From Pseudomonas sp. TNT3 (GTDB lineage: Bacteria; Pseudomonadota; Gammaproteobacteria; Pseudomonadales; Pseudomonadaceae), in the NCBI RefSeq assembly GCF_010095445.2, contig NZ_WFGV02000022.1, forward strand, positions 1 to 64,000: a stretch of 64,000 nt of DNA. Reading direction: 5' to 3'. Within the stretch, counting starts at the first letter, position 1; the number at the start of each line of letters is the position of its first letter. This document shows, one piece after another, positions 58,393 to 64,000 of this stretch. Below the pieces are notes generated by a model, which searched no databases, was not told the origin of the DNA, and saw only the letters and a program-made list of their open reading frames with translations. The position numbers were made by a program, and so were the translations under genes.

Positions 58393-59672
58393 CCATTGCT
58401 TTCCTTTTCGTGGCCCTGTTCGTCCTGATGCTCATCGGCGTTCCCATCGCCATTTCCCTGGGACTGGCCGGCTCCTTGACCATTATTTTTTTCAGTCCCG
58501 ATTCCGTGCGCTCCCTGGCGATAAAGCTATTTGAGACTTCGGAACATTACACGCTGCTGGCCATTCCGTTTTTCCTGCTCGCTGGTGCATTCATGACCAC
58601 CGGTGGCGTGGCCCGTCGGCTGATCGATTTTGCCAATGCCTGTGTCGGCCATATTCGCGGCGGTCTGGCTATTGCTGCGGTGTTGGCCTGCATGCTATTC
58701 GCCGCTCTTTCCGGCTCCAGTCCGGCGACTGTGGCCGCCGTGGGTTCGATTGCCATTGCCGGTATGGTGCGCTCTGGTTATCCGCAGGCCTTTGGCGCAG
58801 GGATCATCTGCAATGCCGGGACCCTGGGCATCCTGATTCCTCCATCGATCGTGATGGTGGTCTACGCCGCCGCGACCGAAACCTCCGTCGGCAAGCTGTT
58901 CATGGCGGGTGTGGTGCCAGGTTTGTTGTTGGGTACAGCGCTGATGGTGGCGATCTATATTGTCGCCGTTAAGAAAAACCTGCCCGCGCTGCCCCGCGCG
59001 ACATTGCGTGAACTACTCGGCACCGCACGCAAGGCGATTTGGGGCCTGTTGCTGATGCTGATCATCCTGGGTGGCATCTACTCCGGAATGTTTACCCCGA
59101 CCGAGGCGGCGGCTGTGGCGGCGGTTTACTCGGCCTTCATCGCCTTGTTCGTCTATAAGGACCTGACGTTTCGTGAAACCCCGAAAGTCCTGATGGACTC
59201 TGCGAAGTTGAGCATCATGCTGATGTTCATCATCGCCAATGCCATGCTCTTCGCCCATGTGCTGACCACCGAGCAGCTTCCGCAGCAGATTACCGCCTGG
59301 GTGATCGAGGCTGGCCTGACGCCCGTCATGTTTCTGCTGGTGGTAAACATCGTGCTACTGATTGCGGGCGCCTTTATGGAACCGTCGGCCATCATTCTGA
59401 TTCTGGCGCCGATCCTCTTTCCCATTGCAATCAAACTGGGTATCGACCCAATTCACCTGGGCATCATCATGGTGGTCAATCTTGAGATCGGCCTGATCAC
59501 GCCGCCGGTGGGCCTGAACCTGTTCGTCACCTCGGCGGTGACAGGTATGACATTGCCAGCCACCATAAGGGCCGCCATGCCTTGGCTGATGATCCTGCTA
59601 TTGTTCTTGATCCTGATCACCTACGTACCATGGATCTCCCTTGTGCTGCCAAACTGGCTGGGCATGAGTTGA
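58389..59672 (+). CDS. dctM: TRAP transporter large permease DctM
   Basis: A 427-residue membrane protein with about 12 helices, carrying DctM signatures LLAIPFFLLAGAFMTTGGVARRLIDFANACVGHIRGGLA, ALSGSSPATVAAVGSIAI and LGIIMVVNLEIGLITPPVGLNLFV. It is the sodium-coupled translocating subunit, working with DctP and DctQ. Its ATG overlaps the dctQ stop. No DctBD regulators are seen nearby. Confidence 0.95.
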   Translation: MTIAFLFVALFVLMLIGVPIAISLGLAGSLTIIFFSPDSVRSLAIKLFETSEHYTLLAIPFFLLAGAFMTTGGVARRLIDFANACVGHIRGGLAIAAVLACMLFAALSGSSPATVAAVGSIAIAGMVRSGYPQAFGAGIICNAGTLGILIPPSIVMVVYAAATETSVGKLFMAGVVPGLLLGTALMVAIYIVAVKKNLPALPRATLRELLGTARKAIWGLLLMLIILGGIYSGMFTPTEAAAVAAVYSAFIALFVYKDLTFRETPKVLMDSAKLSIMLMFIIANAMLFAHVLTTEQLPQQITAWVIEAGLTPVMFLLVVNIVLLIAGAFMEPSAIILILAPILFPIAIKLGIDPIHLGIIMVVNLEIGLITPPVGLNLFVTSAVTGMTLPATIRAAMPWLMILLLFLILITYVPWISLVLPNWLGMS

Positions 59673-59731
59673 TTTCCACCTTAGCCTCCCATTTATGAAG
59701 GCAATTGCCACGGTTTTAACGGATAGCCAGA

Positions 59732-59766
59732 CGACAAAAAGCCCACACTTGGCGGGCTTTTTGTCG
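59732..59766. terminator. Terminator after dctPQM
   Basis: CGACAAAAAGCCC pairs with GGGCTTTTTGTCG around an eight-base loop. T-rich and A-rich sides allow both strands, so it can also end trkH read from the right. Confidence 0.88.
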
Positions 59767-59965
59767 AAGGGGAACCAAATCCTTTGGTCGCGATCCAGTT
59801 TGCCAAGCAATAATCAACGTATCAAGGCAAACCGTCTGATAATTGAGGACTGGGGCCGGGCAAAACAATATCTTGCCTTAAGGCAAACGGTACTTTGACA
59901 CAGATGGTTTAGCGAAGCCGGGCGACATCGACCCAGTAACGTACTCCTGGCTGCTGAAAAATGGA

Positions 59966-61420
59966 TCAGTACCTCCAAAAGACCGGCGTTACGATCACCA
60001 GCACCGTAAGTATTTCCAACCTTCCGAGGAGCATGCCAACTGTGAGCAACCACTTCGCCGCATCTGGTAACGAAGCGAAATTGCCTGCCGGTCCAATGAT
60101 CGTTCCCAGTCCCGGGCCAACATTGCACACTGCTGTAGCGGCCCCACTGAGCGCCGTCGTCCAATCTAGCCCGATCAACGCCAACCCCAAGGCGATAATG
60201 GCAATGGTGATGCTGAAGAAAAATGAAAAGGTCAGAAGCGAGCGCAAGATTTCCTCATCAATGGGATGACCGTTGTACTTCTTCTGAATCAAGGCGCGAG
60301 GATGGATCAGTTGTTTCAAACTACTCAAGAGTAGGGCGGCAGCAACCTGGAAGCGGAAAATTTTAAGGCCTCCAGCCGTGGAGCCTGAGCATCCGCCGAC
60401 GAGGGTCAGATAGAAGAACAACAAAACGGCAAAACTGCCCCATAACGTGTAATCGCCAACCGCAACTCCAGTGGTCGTGACAACCGAAGTCACGTTGACC
60501 GCTACAATACGAAATGCATCCCACCAAGCGTATTCGCTGTGAAGGCATAGCCATGTACCCACAGCTAGCCAGGTGACAATCAAGAATTCAAGAAACCCGC
60601 GCACCTGATGATCCTTCAGTAACACACGCCGATGACCGCGCAATGTTGCGACGTACAAGGTAAAGGGCAGGCTACCCAGAATCATGATGACCACCGCTAC
60701 CCAGTGAATCGCTGGCTGCGTCCAATGCCCAAGCGAGGCGTCCGAAGTGGAGAATCCGCCAGTCGAGATCAACGACATTGCGTGGTTGACCGCGTCAAAC
60801 GGCGTCATCCCGGCGATCCAGAGTGCCAGAGCCCCGGTGCCAGTAAGTCCCAGATAGAGAAAGAGGATGTACTTGGCTGCCACATGAGAACGCGGCGTCA
60901 CTTTCTCCGACCAGTCTGAGGACTCTGTCTGGAAAAGACGCATGCCACCCACTCGCAACAGTGGAAGGATCGCCACAGCCACGCCGATGAAGCCGATACC
61001 CCCCAGCCAGTGCAGCATCGAGCGCCAGATCAACAATCCCGGTGAAGCGGTATCCAAACCACTCAGGACAGTTGAGCCCGTGGTTGTGATGCCGGACATC
61101 GTTTCGAAGAAAGCGTCGGTGTAACTGATGTGACTGATAAACACCATTGGCAACGCCGCGAAGGTACAGACCACCACCCAACTGCCAGTCGTCAACAGGT
61201 ACATATCCCTCGGGCGGAGCTGGCCAGTATCAGGGCGCCCACGCACGATCAAAAGAAGGCCGCTGATGAAGGTAATCAAACTCGACCAGAGAAAGGCCGA
61301 CAGTTCGTCGCTACGCTCATAGGCCACGAGCGTAATCATGGGAATAGCCATGCTTACGGCTAGCGTGATCAGAAAAATGCCTAGGATGAAGCCGATGAGC
61401 CGCATTGCCGCGATGGACAT
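59966..61420 (-). CDS. trkH: Potassium uptake protein TrkH
   Basis: A 484-residue inner-membrane K+ channel-like transporter. The four selectivity loops are seen as GITTTGSTVLSG, ISTGGFSTSD, VTTTGVAVGDY and AVCNVGPGLG. The family MGL-type helices flank them. TrkH needs the NAD-binding TrkA, which is not nearby. It starts at ATG 61420; the ribosome site is weak. The -10-like sequences further upstream belong to the small RNA candidate. Confidence 0.95.
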   Translation of the reverse strand: MSIAAMRLIGFILGIFLITLAVSMAIPMITLVAYERSDELSAFLWSSLITFISGLLLIVRGRPDTGQLRPRDMYLLTTGSWVVVCTFAALPMVFISHISYTDAFFETMSGITTTGSTVLSGLDTASPGLLIWRSMLHWLGGIGFIGVAVAILPLLRVGGMRLFQTESSDWSEKVTPRSHVAAKYILFLYLGLTGTGALALWIAGMTPFDAVNHAMSLISTGGFSTSDASLGHWTQPAIHWVAVVIMILGSLPFTLYVATLRGHRRVLLKDHQVRGFLEFLIVTWLAVGTWLCLHSEYAWWDAFRIVAVNVTSVVTTTGVAVGDYTLWGSFAVLLFFYLTLVGGCSGSTAGGLKIFRFQVAAALLLSSLKQLIHPRALIQKKYNGHPIDEEILRSLLTFSFFFSITIAIIALGLALIGLDWTTALSGAATAVCNVGPGLGTIIGPAGNFASLPDAAKWLLTVGMLLGRLEILTVLVIVTPVFWRY

Positions 61421-61549
61421 AGAACTAGCCTGCCAGATTTTAGCTGCGAAGCCTTTAAATCAGGCCTTCAGAGCGCTACCGACCATCCAACTCATAGCCA
61501 ACGAGTGGAGAGTATCTGCAACGTAATTGAGTAACGTTTCCTACAAATA

Positions 61550-61575
61550 AAAAACCCGGCACAGGGCCGGGCTTG
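61550..61575 (-). terminator. Rho-independent terminator of the sRNA candidate
   Basis: Minus strand: GCCCGGC/GCCGGGT stem with a short loop and a T-rich tail. It lies upstream of trkH, where no protein gene needs it, which is why a small RNA is suspected. Confidence 0.75.
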
Positions 61576-61640
61576 CCTGTACTCCCCTAATACACAGTTC
61601 CCAAATGAGAGGGATGGAGAACCGACTGAGGAACACAGGT
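61551..61640 (-). ncRNA. Candidate intergenic small RNA
   Basis: On the minus strand, TTGCTT (61669-61674) and CAATAT (61646-61651) are 17 bp apart, giving a start near 61639. The transcript would carry CCTGTGTTCCTCAGTCGG and GAGAGG-type bases and end at CCCGGC...GCCGGG followed by TTTTTTATTT (61551-61574). There is no reading frame. It resembles the size and layout of Pseudomonas intergenic sRNAs, possibly RgsA/P16, a guess from memory. Confidence 0.45.
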
Positions 61641-61865
61641 CGCCGATATTGCCAAAGCACGTTTTGCAAAGCAATCCATCTATGAAAAATGCTCCGACAG
61701 CTAACTGTCGCTACACCACTGCGATGAACAGACTAAAAAACCGCTAATTCATTGCGCCGACAAATCCCAGCTCCAATTGAAATTGTAGGTTTAGAGGGGA
61801 TCGCGGGTTGGGACGAATTTCAAGCAGATTCCCCCGAGCTTTGTAGACCGATCATTTTTTCCAAA

Positions 61866-61905
61866 AATGGGGAACTGCCCCATTGGTTGGGGAAGACCCA
61901 CCAAT
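61866..61905. promoter_or_regulatory. Tandem inverted repeats upstream of the multicopper oxidase
   Basis: AATGGGG-aactg-CCCCATT (61866-61884) is a perfect inverted repeat, directly followed by a second imperfect one, TTGGTTGGGG...CCCACCAA (to about 61904). They lie about 190 bp before the oxidase ATG and could be a regulator site. Confidence 0.5.
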
Positions 61906-62097
61906 TTATAGGAATATGCCCCATCATGTTCTGTAAGCGCGCAGAAACACTCTGAAACAACTTACTAATTCATTAGTACTTTTTCTTCGAGGCCAGATGA
62001 TGGCCTAACAGTTGCAATTTCCCCACTACCGCAGCATCTGCCGTCACTGAACAGTGATGGCGGGTTTCGCCGATAGGCATGACGCGAGGGGAATAAA

Positions 62098-64000
<1,903 letters not shown>

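Overview
The window looks like chromosomal DNA of a Pseudomonas, probably of the fluorescens/putida lineage. This rests on gene content (CstA with its YbdD partner, PpyR-like membrane protein, Tas-type aldo-keto reductase, MQO, large CotA-like multicopper oxidase), on two REP-like inverted repeats typical of intergenic DNA in this genus, and on codon use. No rRNA, tRNA, CRISPR array or complete insertion sequence was seen. Both ends cut through genes: an ABC permease on the left and a multicopper oxidase on the right.

Region 1 (1-9.5 kb) is an uptake-and-oxidation cluster. A minus-strand operon encodes a lipoprotein solute-binding protein, a DppB-type permease, an SfnB/DszC-like flavin monooxygenase, an NtaA/DszA-like FMN monooxygenase, the reductase Tas and a DppC-type permease. 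Divergent from it lies a TonB-dependent receptor. Together they suggest outer- and inner-membrane import of an organic (probably organosulfur) compound that is then oxidised. Region 2 (9.5-13.5 kb) is ordinary: a methyltransferase, small proteins, ybdD and cstA.

Region 3 (13.5-17.7 kb) is accessory DNA: a cluster of GAAACT-type direct repeats interrupted by an IS3-family remnant, a protein with a possible ParS/MbcA-like C-terminus, an unknown protein, a divergent XRE regulator, and about 1.9 kb with no convincing gene.

Region 4 (17.7-48.4 kb) is the most interesting part. It holds two paralogous giant kinases of about 1,820-1,840 residues (protein kinase-like / STAND-type ATPase / GAF / PAS / histidine kinase), two paralogous FixJ-type response regulators and a receiver-only protein. 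In both giants the N-terminal kinase-like domain has lost the DFG aspartate (GFG) and the usual VAIK lysine, so it looks like a pseudokinase. An LRAT-fold protein lies between the first kinase and its regulator. Interspersed are an orphan flagellar hook protein, four AraC/LysR-type regulators, an SDR, an NDH-2-like dehydrogenase, a PpyR-like protein, a TetR-controlled EmrAB efflux pump with a visible operator inside its promoter, and a catalase. A frameshifted second copy of the TetR gene lies beside the second giant kinase.

Region 5 (48.4-56.6 kb) is mixed: mqo, a metallo-beta-lactamase-fold hydrolase divergent from a probably Tat-exported alpha/beta hydrolase, a Dps-like protein lacking most ferroxidase ligands, a broken chemotaxis-receptor gene joined to IS66 debris, and a small CxxC protein with a truncated relative elsewhere. 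Region 6 (56.7-64 kb) carries a DctPQM TRAP transporter, trkH, a candidate small RNA, and the start of a multicopper oxidase.

All functions are inferred from reading the translated sequences; no database search was possible.
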